Assembly: GCA_024138025.1 (NCBI GenBank)
Contig: JAMXBD010000639.1
Location: forward strand, 620,001 to 684,000
Source: Combretum micranthum
Lineage: Eukaryota; Streptophyta; Magnoliopsida; Myrtales; Combretaceae
DNA length: 64,000 nt
Direction: 5' to 3'
The notes below the pieces were generated by a model. The model had not been told where the DNA came from and did not search any database. It saw only the letters and a program-made list of their open reading frames with translations. Positions 23,351 to 37,900 of the stretch are shown in pieces. Position numbers and translations under genes: made by a program. Each line of letters starts with the position of its first letter. Within the stretch, counting starts at the first letter, position 1.

Positions 23351-26300
23351 ATCACAGCACTTGAATTATTAACAGTTATTGCACACATGCATTGTTGCAC
23401 TATAATCGAGCCATTACTGCAACGTTTTAATTGATGCAGCTATGAGAATGATGGTGATTATTCCAATATCTGTGCTGACAATTCGGTCACCATCGTTACA
23501 AAATGTTTTTATTCGATTATGCAAACTTTGCCAGGTTTGTTAAATCCAATAACAAACATTTATGTTATAAAAGCTAAAGATCAATGCTTAATTAAGAACC
23601 TAGCTTTATCTGTTAAGAACCTTTGTATTAAGGTTTCACAATATGAGGATTCAGGTCAAGAATTCCAAGATAAAAATGTTCTATTGATTTCCATCCTAAT
23701 GCATGAGTTTCACGTGTTTGACGACACCTTGTATGGTATATTAGACAAATATCATGAAAAACGTCTGTAAGATAATATCCTATTGCTTCAAGAGCAGATT
23801 CTAACAGGCGATCCATCTTTAATATCATCAACAGCTTAGCTTTGCAAGTTCAGTTATACAGACTTCTTTTTAAGGTCTAGTGCTCAACGTAGTGAATCGA
23901 ATGGAGGTTGGAACTTGTAACTTTGATTGTTAACAAGATAGTCACGCAGCTTCCATTGTTCTTTACTTGGTGGCCCACGTTGTGAATGATCTCATAAAGT
24001 GAATGCAGGCCGATTTGCAATATACTATAAGATACATCAATGAATAATAAGATGCTGGATTATGTTTAGATGTATACGGTGTCGTTAAGCGCAATAGATG
24101 CAAGCTGTGATAGTCACTCGTCATTATCAAGATCGATAATTATATATATCGTATATTTTCTATGGTTTCAATTTCAATTTGGTCCCAAATGCGAAAGTTA
24201 ATTGTCTTTTGGCTCATGTCATGGAGTTCTCTGTCGTGGCATCTTGTATGACGAAAAAGTAGGATTCACGTGTTTCTATTGATGCAATTAAGGGCACAAC
24301 TTGGCAGTTAAAAAAACAGCCAAAGGCCGATGCACATTGAATGGAATATGTTTGTTCATGGAAATAATAGAAACGTCGGCTACCCTTGCTTAAGAAAATA
24401 AATTAATAATAAGATATGACTTCGAGAAAAGAAGGTGAGCCTTAAAACTTTATGGTTAGCTGCTTAGGTAGCATTTGAATTACGTAATTTTAAGGGATTG
24501 AGCTATATAAAATAATTGTCAATAGCATTGTAGCATAATGTCATCTCCTTGATCTTTCAATGAAAGATCCTAGATTAGAATTGTAATGGAAAAAATAATA
24601 ATAATAATAATACCATATTTTATTTGCAAATGGGTTGGCCCTAGACAAAACACACCTTATATAATTTTTAAAAGCTTTATTTTTTTTTTATTTTTTGCTA
24701 TTATGTCATAGGTGGAGTAAAAATCTTATCACCAAAATACATTAGGTCTAAAAAATCATTTAAATAACTTTCTTTTCATCTAATAGGGCATGCGTCAAAC
24801 ATGATAAATGAGATTGTCCCATGCTTCATTTATTATGTCGTTGGTCCTTTCTTTTTTTTTTTTTTTTCCTCTTTCTATTACACTTTGTTTGATATGATGA
24901 AATGGATTAAGAAAGAAAGATTATAGAAAAAAAAAGTTAGAGGAGAGGAACTATTGGATAATTTGAATCTTTCCATGTGTTTGGATAATGAATGGAAAGA
25001 AAATGAATGGAACACATTAATTTTCATAAAAGAAAAAAATAAAATATAATAGTAAATTACTTGCATGACCTTAAAAATAATAAATAATTTTAAAAAGAAT
25101 GACAAAGTAATTCCAAAATATTTTCCCCCTTTCCCTCATAATTTTATCCATTTTGGAGAGAAAAAATGATGGGACTCTAGAAAAAATTACATCCATATTT
25201 TTTTTTTCCTTTTTTTTCTTTCAAAACAAACAAGCAATCAAATTTATACCCTCTCATTTCTCCCTTCACTCAATCATCCTTCCCAATTCCTATGTACCAT
25301 TTGATATGAAAATGCTGCAATATAAAATTGAAAGAAAAAAAAAAATCTAACTAAAACAAAATGAGGATAATATTAGAATTACAACTTGAGCTGTGGTTAT
25401 ATTTCAAATTTCACACCCTAAGTGTTTTTCCTTTCTTGTTTTCTTTTTTTTTTTTCCTTTACTCCCTTAGTTTAAATTTGCTAAATGATAAATTTAATCG
25501 CTTTTGACTTATTTAATTTTACACCTAAAATTAGAAGCTGTATTTGTTACGCCAAATCAAAAATTTCCTTGTTAAATTTACTTTTTTTTTTTCTTGTTAT
25601 TGTTATTATTATTAATCAAAAATGCTGTAGTAAACTTCAAGTCTGAACTTATGGAAAAAGAAAGAAAGATAGGAAGAAAGAAAGAAACCATTGAAAAGAC
25701 AATCCATGCATTTAGTGTGAATGACAGGTTCATGAAATTCGTAAACTTTTGGGTCTGCTAGCTAGTCTTAAAATGCTCGCTGATGGACTTTTAGAAAGTT
25801 CTAATTCTCCGATGCTCAGCCAACAGGCAACAAGTTTTCTGGGTCAGACCTTGAGCAACGAGCACTTGTTATGTACTTTTGGACATGATCCCAGATTTAA
25901 TACCATCTCATCGCTTGTAAATGATAGGTTGACTTCTAGCAAAAAAATTTCTTGAAAAATGAGCCTTCATGTGAGACATGTCAATTATCAAGGAAACTCC
26001 TTTTTTTGTTTTATCGGAAAGTTGCGATTTCAAAAGTTTTGGAAGAGGCCAACTTGCCGAGAAAAAGAACAAACCCGTGGTGTGTTGTCTGTTCTCTTCC
26101 ATTACAGGACAAGCATCCTGAACAGTGTAGTCCCTATTTCAAATAACATAGGACAATCCCTAGATAAGATTAGGCATGGAGACTCTTCCAAGGGAATTTA
26201 TGGGGAGTTTCTCAATTTCTCTATACCATTCAACGGCTTGTATGTTTGCACTCCGAGCAATGAAGCAATCAACTCAAAACTATATTTGTTTGTAAAGGAA

Positions 26301-28700
26301 AAATAAAAAAAAATAAAAACAATGACTAGGAGCAAGTGATATAAAAAGAGTGATGAGATAAATTGTGAAAACTGGTGTTTAACCTTTTCTTGGAATATTT
26401 AATAAATCTTTTTCCTTATGTGGTAAGAATTTATGTTGATCCGTTGAATATAATGCTTATATGGGCCGATTCCATTATTAATAAGTTAAAACATTTTAAG
26501 AACAGCATTAGATTATATTAACACTCTTCTCTAGTGTATGCAATATATTGAGCACGGTAGGGATATGTGTCCAACGAATATCAGACATATTGAGGACACC
26601 CCAGTCCATCCCTTTTAACGTTTTAATTGCTAATAAAAGAACTAGTAAATAATACACTACCTCAAGACCTTAAAGCACGTTCCCCTCTATTCGAGCAGCC
26701 TCTTAGATATCACAGAAAAGGAATAACGTAGCACCAAGATAAACGACTCATTCGCTTTGCTGTGTGAAATATGAGGAAATTAAATTTTAATTGAATGGGA
26801 ATGCAATAGAGTTGTGATAGCTATTTCAATATTTACATGATATAAAAATAAATAAATAAATAAAACAAGTAATTATTTGAATTAAAGCAAAGTACCTATA
26901 ATGTCTATTATATTTATTTTATTATAAAGAGATGATAATTATACATTTAATTTTTTCAACTCAAGGGTATACGTAACAAAAATTGACAATAGTAATTCAT
27001 GTATATGGGATATGAATTACTATTAATAATTTTGCGTAAAATCAATTAATTATATAAAATCATCAATCCCCTCGAGTAAACACCGTAATATTAACTTTAT
27101 ATAGAATGAGAAGGAAATTAAAAGCTAATTTACTCTAGTGAATAGGCTAAAAGTGTATACAAATTGATATTTTCGTCCTTTGTCACATAGAGAATTTTGA
27201 GTACACAAATGGAGAAAGTAACTAAGATATGTGAGTAGTGATAGATGTGATTCAACCAGATGAGTGGGGATAACATTTTTTTGATTTATGGTATCGTAAA
27301 AATCACAAGATTAAGACTTATGAAGAGAGTATATAGTAATGGTAACTGTTTTTTGAATGATAACTAGATGATGATGTTTACTTGTTCATGAGATTTTTAA
27401 ATTTTGCATATTATGTAAATATTTTCTAAATTATTAACCTTCGTAATTTAAAATTTTATTTTATCATATATCCACATCCAACGATTTTTCTCAAAAAAAA
27501 AAAAAAAAAAACAAGAATATCAGTTTATAGATTTTTTATTTCAAAAAAATTATCGTATCCTATATCCTTATATCCATATAATGCAAGCATTCAAAGTATA
27601 ATTTCGTCTGTGTGCCTTTAAAAAAATTGTTTAATTTGTGACTGACACGCTGTGAATAAAATATTCTAAACTACTATTAGTTGTGGTACCATCACACATA
27701 AATAATTAAGATTGATTAACAAACATAGACTTTGGAGCAACATCACAAAGTAGTATGAACTCACGGCCAGTATATGGTTTGTCATCATTTAGTTGGTTTC
27801 AATAATTTAATTTTATGGTTGTATAAGGTAGGATTTTTCTCGTATGCACACTTCAACATCAAGGGTAAGTAAATATTTCATCGTAAGCAAGACTCATTTG
27901 CTTCCTCCACTTGACTTGGTCATGTTGCCTTCTCTCTGATTCTATATTTTCCGCGCAAAAAAATTAAACACAGGCACATTATAATCGTCATGGGGTTAGT
28001 TAATTTTCTTGAATTTTAACAGTCAATATTTTGTCCGTCCATTTAGGATCAATCATATGATGTAAACTAGATATAAAAAGCTGTTTTCTACTTTGCATAA
28101 TGTGATTGTGATAACTCATAAGGATAAAGTCATATATAATTATAGGTGAGAATATCTAATATTAGTTCAAAAGGTCATAACATTGAATACCAAATTAATA
28201 TTACTTAAAAAGATTTTATATCAAACAGTTGAAAAAGTTCAATAATATTTTGTATGTTTGGCTATTGACCGTATTATCTATGACAATACAAATTAAAAAA
28301 AGTCAAACCTCATACAAACTAGGCCGACAACGAGGGACCAAAACCAAAAATGGAAGCTAATGGTTTTGATTTAGATCAAGTAGTTGTAAAAAATTATTGA
28401 CTATTTTTAACGTGAAAATATCACAACAATTATAGAGAGCCACCTCAATTAAAGACAAAATTTACAATAAAGAGAGTTTAGTAATAAGATAGAGGATCAA
28501 TATAGATTGGCTAATTAAAAATAAGACGTGGATAATGGCTATTAGGACTAAGTGACAATAAACTTAGCTTAATGAAACAAAATACAATGATAGACTTAAA
28601 AACACAAATATTATTTTCCTTAAAAAATATATGCCTACTACACAAAGTTATTATAAGAGTTTTTCTAAGTGGAATTTCATTAGGATACAACTAAATCTTG
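23351..28700. other. Intergenic DNA, no recognised gene
   Basis: AT-rich, with somewhat more complex sequence at 23400-24400 and 25640-26300. Short open frames there (83 codons at 23519-23770 +, 68 codons at 25749-25955 +, 115 codons at 25959-26306 +, 64 codons at 25908-26102 -) show no domain I can name, lack a clear gene structure and may be decayed coding or repeat DNA. Low-complexity runs of A or T occur at about 24850-24866, 25200-25220 and 27493-27511. Confidence 0.5.
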
Positions 28701-28767
28701 ACACTTGAATAGAAAAACTTTAAGTTTCAAATTACACTTAGATTTGTATGAACTGTTTGTATAAAGT

Positions 28768-29328
28768 TGTTGTTTAAAGTAGAAAAGAGTGCAAAAGAAA
28801 AACAATGAAGTCCATACAAGCATCTATTTTTCATTGAAGTAACACCTATTTATTTCAAAGCAAATTATACAGATCATGACTTTCTTTAAGAGTTATAATT
28901 TTTAAGATAAGGATTGCATTCATAAGACTTGAATTAAATTAGTATAAACTAGTCTAAACAATTTATCACGAATGGATATGACCAAAACACATGAAACTCT
29001 CTAAAAGTTTGATTAAAAATTGCAACTTTTCAAGTTTTAACATTAAGAGAATTATGTAGTTTCAACAAGTTCGGATCATCTTGCACTATAGGCATAAGTA
29101 GTTTGGATCATTTCAAACTATCTCAGATCATCTTACACTGTCGCATTTTGTTTTAATTCTATATTTTTTTTTTATGTAAAAACGTTTTAGACCTTTCACT
29201 TTTATATAAACTTCATAAATCTCTTTTTTCTACTCATAATTAACATAGGTACCATTATAATTAATAATTGAGTTTTCCAAATGCAAAGTTTATATCATAA
29301 ATCACATAAGTGGCAATCTTTTTCAACA
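28768..29328 (-). repeat. Probable 3' LTR of copia fragment F
   Basis: The right edge is set by ...TTTCAACA followed by ATCTCCCACT, whose complement AGTGGGAGAT is the classic copia polypurine tract directly before an LTR starting TGTTGAAA on the minus strand. The left edge is a guess from a TGTTG start. A TTTTATATAA stretch lies inside. No partner LTR was identified. Confidence 0.6.
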
Positions 29329-29960
29329 ATCTCCCACTAAATTGCCGATTATGTATACACATAAACACCTCCATGATTATGCTTAGGAAATTGTATCATT
29401 AAATTTGAATAATTTCTTACTATAAATCCTCACTTTGTGACAATATGTCACAATTGTAGAATTTACACACATAACCATTTTCACATCCAAATAGTGATTT
29501 TCATGGTATCGCATTTATGGCCATGCACTCTTCATAGTTTCAGGAATATTTACAAAAGTAAACCCCTCAAAGTTTAGTTAAGAGCGACACTAGTCTTATA
29601 TTCAAATAGGTAGAATATACCCAACTTGTTGATTCAAGCACAAAATATATGCATTAAGATATTTATTATATCTCATCTTTATTTAACTTGTAATATTTGT
29701 AGTACATCTGGTTAATACTAACTTGTTTTTACCCTTTAAACTAAGCTAGTGATGTACTAGAATAAAGTAGACTTCCTATGACTGTCAACTATAGGAGTTT
29801 AAGACCTATTTTAGCAGTACTTTCCCTCACAAGATTTTTAAATAACCCTTTTATTAATGGAGCTACTAAGTTCTTACTAGTTTTAATAAAGTTGATTGTT
29901 GTGACTCCATCCTTTATTAACTCTATTGGTCTCAACTACACAATGTTGAAGAGAGGGGAG
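29329..29960 (-). pseudogene. Copia fragment F: end of RNase H, 3' non-coding part and polypurine tract
   Basis: The minus strand from about 29935 to 29800 encodes D-G-V-T-T-I-N-F-I-K-T-S-K-N-L-V-A-P-L-I-K-G-L, matching the terminal copia segment that reads xVxTxDFVKSxxNLADPLTKGL, with Asp-Pro changed to Ala-Pro. The polypurine tract lies at 29341-29329. Upstream of 29950 homology stops abruptly at a G-rich tract. Confidence 0.8.
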
Positions 29961-29985
29961 AGGGTGGGGGAAGGGGGGTGGGTGG
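29951..29985. repeat. G-rich tract with quadruplex potential
   Basis: GGGG, GGG, GGGGG, GGGGGG and GGG blocks are separated by one to three bases on the + strand. It lies exactly at the broken end of copia fragment F. Confidence 0.75.
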
Positions 29986-30899
29986 ATCGATTATGTTTAA
30001 AAAATTAATCATTTTCAACTTAAATAAAATTTATTAAAATGTCCCTCTTAGTTTTGCAAGTAAATGGTGAGAAACAAATTATAAACAATAAAACAAAGAT
30101 GTAAAAATTAAAAGATAAGGGATAAGAAAATCATGCAGTGATGTATAAGGGTTTCTCTTTGTGAGTCAGTTATTTCTTTCAGCTCCACACTAGGGACTCG
30201 TTTGTCTTTAGCCATTGCGTTCCACTATATCAACAAAATAAATGAGAGTACAACCAATCAAACTAAACAACTTTGGCAAAGTCTCACTGTTGAGTCTATC
30301 TAGCTACTCTAGCTATTTTACTCACCATAGTGACAAGAACACTCTCAAATATCCCTTTTAGGTTTAAAGAAATGAAAGAACAAATTGAAGTTTCATGAGA
30401 CTAAAACTTCTACGGAAGTTTTCAAAGTAGGAAAGTATGATCGTTAATTGAAGGCTTTAGCAATAGCACAATCTAAATTCTTGATTGTTTCTTCTTCTCT
30501 TTCATACGAAGTTCTTCTTTTTATATGCTTTAAGTCAAAAAAAGGTCAAATTTGAAAAACTCTAGAATCTCTCAATGTTATCTTCTTGTTGACATAGACA
30601 ACAAAAACTAGGCAATCCCGTGATAATAGCACTTGTGTTTTCATCAATACTATTACTTATATAATAAAAATTTGCAAAAATCTGTTGTTGTGAATATCTT
30701 TATTTTAAAAATGGTTTTTTGCAATTTGAGCAGATATCATGAAGATATCAAATAACTACCTAATATGGATAAGATCTTGTAAAGATAAAATAAGTTAAAT
30801 ATCCCAAGGTTTATGGAATAAAATCTTTTTTTCCACAACTGCCATATCCATCATATCTTTATTTGCTCCTCATAAAAACGAATCTCTAACAGATATCTT
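29986..30899. other. Intergenic DNA, no recognised gene
   Basis: No domain, LTR or RNA gene was recognised. The region 30150-30500 is less AT-biased than its surroundings and may be remnant 5' sequence of a transposon. Confidence 0.45.
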
Positions 30900-30907
30900 G
30901 TTATCAT

Positions 30908-31748
30908 TAGGGGTGTTCATGATTCGGTTTGGTTTGGTTTAGGGATTGAACCGAACCAAACCAAACCGCATTCAAAATGATTCAGTTCAAACCTTTAATG
31001 AACGGAACCGCTTTTAACAATTCGGGGTTTGAACTGAACCACTTCACATGCGGTTCGGTTTGAACTACTTTTTAAAGATTTAGTTATAATAAATAATATT
31101 AATAGTCATTTGAGTTCGCAAGAAAAGGAAAAAAAAAAGATGTTTAGATTGGGAAATGCCATACAAAAATTAAAGTCACTTATCATTATATCAAGTCATA
31201 TATTTAAAAATTTGAAAGACATATATTATCTTGTTTTAAAGATATTTTTCAATATGAATTTAAAATAATATATATTTTTAATAAATCTATAATACTAACT
31301 AAAAAAATTATTCTTTTGCATTAATTCCACATTTACTTATAATATTCTTCCTTTATAATATGTTTAAATTTTTATTGTACTAATTAGTTCAAAGCTCTAA
31401 ATTATCTCAATGTTATTGGTTGCAGATATTGCAACTTAGTATAAAACTTCTCCTATAAATATACATATATTAATTGATAAGAATTTCTGTGAATTAATCT
31501 TAGATCAAGTTAAATTTAAATGCTCAAGTTATAAATAAATAAGATAGCTTTTATTTATTTTAATGTGAAGCGGTTCGGTTTGAGTTCAAACAGTTTGGTT
31601 TGGTTCAACCCCTCGAATCAAACCGTAATAGTTTAGGCTTTTCCTGAACCAAACTGCAAACCGAATCGAAATATAAAAGAATAGTATTTTGCGGTTTGGT
31701 TCTGTTTGGTTTTCAGTTCGATTTAGTTCGGTTCAATGAATAACCCTA
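30908..31748. mobile_element. hAT-like foldback MITE (CGGTTTGG-rich), 841 bp
   Basis: Starts TAGGGGTGTTCATG and ends ATAACCCTA, flanked by gttatcat (30900-30907) and attatcat (31749-31756), an 8-bp duplication with one mismatch. Both arms (about 170 bp) are rich in CGGTTTGGTTT / AAACCAAACCG and are inverted relative to each other; the middle is AT-rich. The 8-bp duplication and TAGGGGTG ends suggest the hAT superfamily. No transposase is present. Confidence 0.85.
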
Positions 31749-32159
31749 ATTATCATCCTTGCAAGAACTTGACATGATAAATTTGCTGGTAACTTTAAAC
31801 CATTAAATTTTCAAACATAGAATAAAAGAGGTTGATGAAAATTAATTGAGTAAGGAAATCCCCATGATATTTTATCCAACTTTTGTGGAATGTATCAAGT
31901 ACATTACCAAATATGCTTGACATATGGAGCTAGACCTTCATAATCATTGAATATCCAACTTTAATAAAATTTTAGCAAAACTGGAAATATTCGAGTTAGG
32001 AAAGAATAAAGGTTCTGTCAAAACTTCCATTTGTCTTTTTTTTTTTTTTTTTTTATCTTCACATATAAAACTTTCGGAATAACTTTTGTAAGAATGATAT
32101 TTTGCTTTTATCTGAAACTTTTGTTGAACATCTATCACACAGTTTTGCTTATAATCCCA
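31749..32159. other. AT-rich DNA with T17 run
   Basis: No gene was recognised; a run of T lies at about 32037-32053. Confidence 0.5.
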
Positions 32160-34920
32160 GATATCGTAAGTTCTGAATAAACTTCTATTGAATTATTGTG
32201 CACTCATTAACACAATTATTAAATAACATTTTACTCTTTTGTTATCATCAAAACTTATGTATGAAGAACTTAACAAACTCTCTAATATAATCATGTCTTA
32301 GCCCTATATATCTAGATTTTCCATTATAAATTTTTCAATAGGCTTGAGACATAATTACTTTTCACTCACAAAAGATCAAAATAGTTGATAAAGGTTGTGG
32401 TCACAACTCTCTTTCCATAAGCAAATCTATTAGCCATTCCACCTCTTTCCCGGCTATAATAAATGTTATAAACTCAACATCTGTTGTTAAGTGAGTTGTA
32501 CACTTTTGTTTCTTAGATACCCATCTTATGGTTTACTACCTAAGATAAATGTCCATATAAAATTTGAACTTCTATCATTAGCACTTGCTATCCAACTTGC
32601 ACTTGAATAACCCTTTAATATAGTTGGAGGTCACTATACACAAACCCAAGTTATATAGTTTTCTCCAAATAACCAAATATTTTAGATATAGCTTTTCAAT
32701 GCTCAATTTTAGGTTTACTCGTAAATTTCGACAACTTACACACATCATATGAAACATCAGGTCTAGTATAATGCAAAGCATACATTAAGCTCTTTATAGT
32801 ACTAGCATATTCTACATGAGCTATTTTCTTACCAAGTTCATTTTTATAATTTAAAATGAGGGTCATGAGGAGTTGTATCCTCTTTCCTTACTAAGTTAGA
32901 CTCTTTAAAAATATTTTTAATATAATGTGACAAACTTAACACAATGGCCCCACTATACTTCAATACTTTAATGTTCAATATTGTATCTACCTCGTTTAAA
33001 TCTTTCATTTTAAAAAATGAGACAAGATATTTCATAATCTCATTAATTTAATCACATTTGTTCTAAATAACAGCAAATCATCAACATATAGACAAATAAT
33101 GACACTATATTATTTGTAAACTACGAAAAAATACATTTACTAGCATTATTATATACGAAACCATTTATCAGGATTATATTATCAGATTTCTTATGCCATT
33201 GTTTTGGAGCTTACTTGAGTCCATACAATGACTTAGCTAACTTCCAAACTTTTTCACTTTTAGGAAGCATAAAGCCTTCTAACTATTTCATATGTACTTC
33301 TTCCTCATGGTTATCCTTTAGAAAGGTTGTTTTGGCACCCATTTGATGCATATATAATTTATAAATGGAACCAATGGCCAATAACACTATTGTAAAAGAC
33401 ATTATAGTCACATGAGTATAAGTATCAAAATAATCAATTCCCTTCCATTAATTAAATCCTTTGACCTTGAAAGTTTGCAAAGAACATATGAATTACATTT
33501 CTACCTAAATACCGACTTACATCCTATTCCCTTAGATCCTTGAGGAAAATAAACTAAAATCCATGTATTTTTGAATAATAAAAAGTCCATTTTATCGTTT
33601 AATGCCTCTTTTAAGAAAGTCGCATCTCGAGTATTCATTGCTTCACGACGTTTTAGGATCACCATCAACACTAAGTATTAAATGGATTTTGCAAAATATA
33701 GAACCTCTACTACCTTCCACCAAGGAGCTAAGAGCTTGATAATAAAAAATTCCAGGATCTAGATACTTTTCTCTTTACCCTCTTACTTCCTCTAAGTTCT
33801 TCAATTGTAAGTATGTTTACTTCAATATCATTCTTCCCAACAAAATCCCTTAAATTTATATATTGTTGTGTGGGTGGAGAAACTTTCATTATCAACTAGA
33901 TCACTATAAAATATATTCTCTTAAAACTATACATCTTTAATTTCAAGTATAATTACTAGATTCTAAATCTAATATTTTATATCCTTTAGAATTTTATATG
34001 TAACCAACAAATATTCCTTTTCAGGCTTTAGTATGAAGCTTTGTCCTTTTTAAATTAAAGATTCTATAGTAGGTTATATACCCCATCATACTTTAAACCA
34101 ATGATTTTGGTGTTTCTTTTAACACAAGGAAAAGGTTTCTTAGTGATTTTGGCTTAGACACAAATTTCACATTTATTCATGTTATCGATTCTATTTACTC
34201 TAACATATCCATTTCTATACATATATTTCATGGTGTGGAAATTGATATTTCCTAGTCTAGTCTGCTACAAATTACAAGAATCAACAAACTAAGTAAAATT
34301 ATTCATTTCAATGCTTAGTTTGAACATTCCATTACAAGCACAACCCTTCCCTTACGTATAGATCCTCTATCACAGGTACAAACGTGTTAGATTCGGTTAC
34401 AAATTTAAATCCTTTCGTACATAATAAACCTATAGAAACTAGATTCTTTTACATGTCTAAAACATACAAAACATTACTTAGACTTATTTTGTTTTTGGAT
34501 GTGAAATGGAGATCAATACTTTCAATTCCTTACACACTTGCCAAGTTGTCATTTCTCATAAACTTCATGGTCTGCCACATCCTTGAGACTTCTGAATTGA
34601 TTTCAGCTGTTATAAACGTGCATTGTTACTCTCAAATCAAGCCACCATTCTTTGGATTTCACCATTGTAGCCATGTAACTCAGCAATCATATCAATATGA
34701 AGAGAATTAAATTCATTTGGTCACCACTACAACAAAATTGTATTCTTCTACCACATTTGTAGCAATGATGTCATATTCTTTCGTGGCCTTCTTTGGGAAT
34801 TTACATTCTTTAGCATAATACAATTTCTTATTACAATTATAACACTTTTGAACCTTCTTCTTTACACTGAGTTTCTTAGACTTCCTTTTTCTTTGTAGAT
34901 TCTTATTTTATCCATTTTTC
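32160..34920 (-). mobile_element. Copia fragment E (gag knuckle to RNase H remnants)
   Basis: Minus strand, from right to left. A CCHC-like knuckle at about 34850-34810 reads C-Y-N-C-x4-Y-x4-C, with His replaced by Tyr. Next come protease and GAG-pre-integrase remnants (34.7-34.2 kb) and an integrase C-terminal K-G-I-F-V-G-Y-I block at about 34.05-33.95 kb. RT has an intact Y-V-D-D at 33088-33077 and thumb segments F-K-M-K-D-L-N-E-V-D-T-I-L (33035-32844). RNase H runs 32780-32260, ending N-G-K-S-R-Y-I-G-L-R-H-D-Y-I-R-E. Many frameshifts and stops; no LTRs found. Related to fragment D. Confidence 0.87.
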
Positions 34921-37900
34921 CATAGTTCACGTTACAACTATTTTAAAGATTCATTGCATCATATTTTTTAGTTTCTTCTTTTGTGCATATATGTGTGAGA
35001 ATCTTCTCTTAGTGAAATTTTTAATAAATGTGAAGTAGTTTCTTCCAATAAACATTTCAACTAGAGGCATCTTTGATAAAATTTCCTCCACTTAAAGAGT
35101 TCAGGAGTAACCACAAACTAATCAATTATTCAATTAAAAAGTGCTTAAACATTCCATCATGCTATTTTAATTTGGTACAAACTTGTTCCTAGTGACACTA
35201 TTAATTTATTTATGGAGCAACATTTTGATGACTGGTTGCTCTCTAATCTGGTGGATGACTCTTCATAAGTTGATATTCCTTAGAATATTTTTAGTGTTGG
35301 AACTTGGCTACTTTGGAGGTGACATAACAAGAAGATTGATGACTTTGTTCATGATAATTCTCGTATCCCTTGTTTTCTTGTAAAGGCAATAGAAATCCAT
35401 TATGCTAACAATCAACTAGACATGCCTCAAACTAATAAACCGAAAAAACTGATTGTTTAATCTCCTAAAACCACTAGATGAGGATTGTCTCAAAATTAAA
35501 ATTGCCTCCACTTTAAACACAATTATTTCTTTAAAAAAAATTAATTTTTATTCTGAATCTAACGAAATTTTTCTTCTAAAATGAATTCTTTGTCTCTCCC
35601 ATTTCAACACGGTTATTTCTAAAAAAAAATTTCTAGTTTTACTCTAATTCAAACAAATTTTTCCTTCTATAATAAACTCTTTGTCTCTCCCTTGTCCTCT
35701 CTTTTTGTTTTTCCTTTTTCATGCCTAGCAATAAATTTTTCCTTCTATAATAAACAAATTTTTTCCCTTCTATAATAAACTCTTTGCCCCTTTTTTTGTG
35801 ACTTTCTATTTTAATAATTTTCATCGGGGACTTAGTTGGACTTGCTAGGTCCAATGGGTTACCCATGCCACCTTCCCTTGCTAGGTCTTGAAACATATAA
35901 GGATTCACCTTCACGTGAGTCTAAGATGGGATGACAATCCATCATGGTTAGAGTGGTCGGATCCCAATTTGATCCTAAACCTTAATTTGGTATAACATGA
36001 ATTTGCTTTTGTGATTGACTTGTAAAGATAGTTTGAATATATTTCCATGTTTAGTACGTATAAATTGTAAGACATAGAAATTAAATAGATTAAATTCTTG
36101 TACCCCAATTTTTCTTTAGTTTAAAAACTCTTACAAAAATTTTATCGTCCTGTTCTTTTTTTTTTTTTTCCTTGGACTTTTATATTAAGCACTGAAATTT
36201 ATTTTTATGGTGCATGAGTATTTATTATTGGTCAACAAAAGAAACTTTTACACATTTTTATACATTTATTTTCTCTTCATATATTATATATGTATATATT
36301 TAGTTCCAAAATATGAATATATTGCTTATTGTAATAATCAACTAATACCTTAAAAAATAGTCATCAACAACACCCTTTTATTATTATAATCAAACTTTAT
36401 CTCAATATTATATCAAATAAACCACCAAGAGTTTTGACTTACAAAAAGTACGACACTAACGGTGAATAGTTTGGACCCTATGTTCCAAGTCCATCACAAA
36501 CCTCTAATGTCGACAGCTCATAGACAGTAAATGGCCAGACCAAAACTTATGGTAAAGAAAATAAATCAATAAAACACCCTAATGTCTAAAACGTGACCTA
36601 GTTTGGGAAATAAAAGAAACCAAAACGGGATTTTGTAAAATCCACGGATTAAGAGTGTGCTGTGCATCATTAATAACGGCTGACACGTAACACATCATAT
36701 GATATTATAATAATCTTTTATACGTTTTTCTCCTATTACAAAATGAATTAAGCCAGCCTATAGTAGTAATTATTATTTCACAGGATAACGTTGTACTTAA
36801 TCACACCAAAGCTCTAGTTAAGTCACCCTTGTCCCACTATGCTTTGACTTTTATATTTGTTTTTTGTCATTATTTACTGGCCTCTGCGTGAGGCGTGTGA
36901 TTCTTATGCAATACTTCAAGATTACAGATGGGAATGGAACTTCTTTTGGAATGTGATCAGACTGAACCAAACACCATTAAACACAACGTCTAGTAATATG
37001 TATTTAAATTTGGTCTTGTGACAACACATCTAGGTCCCACTAAATTAGTAATATTAACCTATTATAATCTAATAACATTAGTATTGGTCTATTAATTGGA
37101 ATAAATCATATTTGAATCCCTTCTTCCTTTAACAAGAGAAAAAAAAATATTTAATATTATTTTATTAAATAGTAATAATTGTAAATAGGTTCCAAAATAT
37201 TATTTATAAATCAAAACTTTATTTACACTTTTGTTCCTTTAATGGGAGTAGTTATTAATTCCCTACACAATGTTACTATTATAGTATTCAGTTGAGGAGA
37301 ATAACAATTCTTATCACATTAAATAATGAATAATAATTTATATTCTCATACATATGAATTGTTATTTGATGACTTATTTTCATATTTTGTTATAAATATA
37401 TCACTATCTTGAAAATATCATCAATACAATTATTATCTCTCTATAATAAAGATATGGGATATTATAGTTATTTTACTTTTAATTAATTATTTTATTTTTT
37501 AAATAAAGTGAACACAATTCTAATACATTCCTGTCAAAATCCTCCATTATTCTATGTAGCAAAGTCAATAAGCCATTAATATATTGTTATTAATTCACAT
37601 AAGATTATTATTATTAAGCATTTCTTAATACTTATAAAATGATTTTCAAGGATTTTTTTATTATTTTTAAACTGATATATTTTATAAAATTTTTTTTAAA
37701 TATATAAAATTATTTAATATCTTAATGACTGTTTCGAGCTAACACGTTTTCGATTTAAAATGTTACACTCCCACATGAGTTCACGTTCCCAAGCCAAGCA
37801 GAATGCCTGCTTTTTCATTTTTGTCTGTTTTTTAAGTGGAGTTAGAAATTAAATGTGCACCGGATCTGATGCTGAGGGTTCCTTGGAAGTCAACTTCATG

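Noticed and set aside
29778..30008. 76-codon + strand frame
   Set aside because: The minus strand of the same region encodes the copia RNase H end, so the + frame is a shadow.
28768..34920. Copia fragments F and E as one element split by the hAT MITE
   Set aside because: Both contain their own end of RNase H, and no shared LTR or matching breakpoint was found, so they were kept apart.
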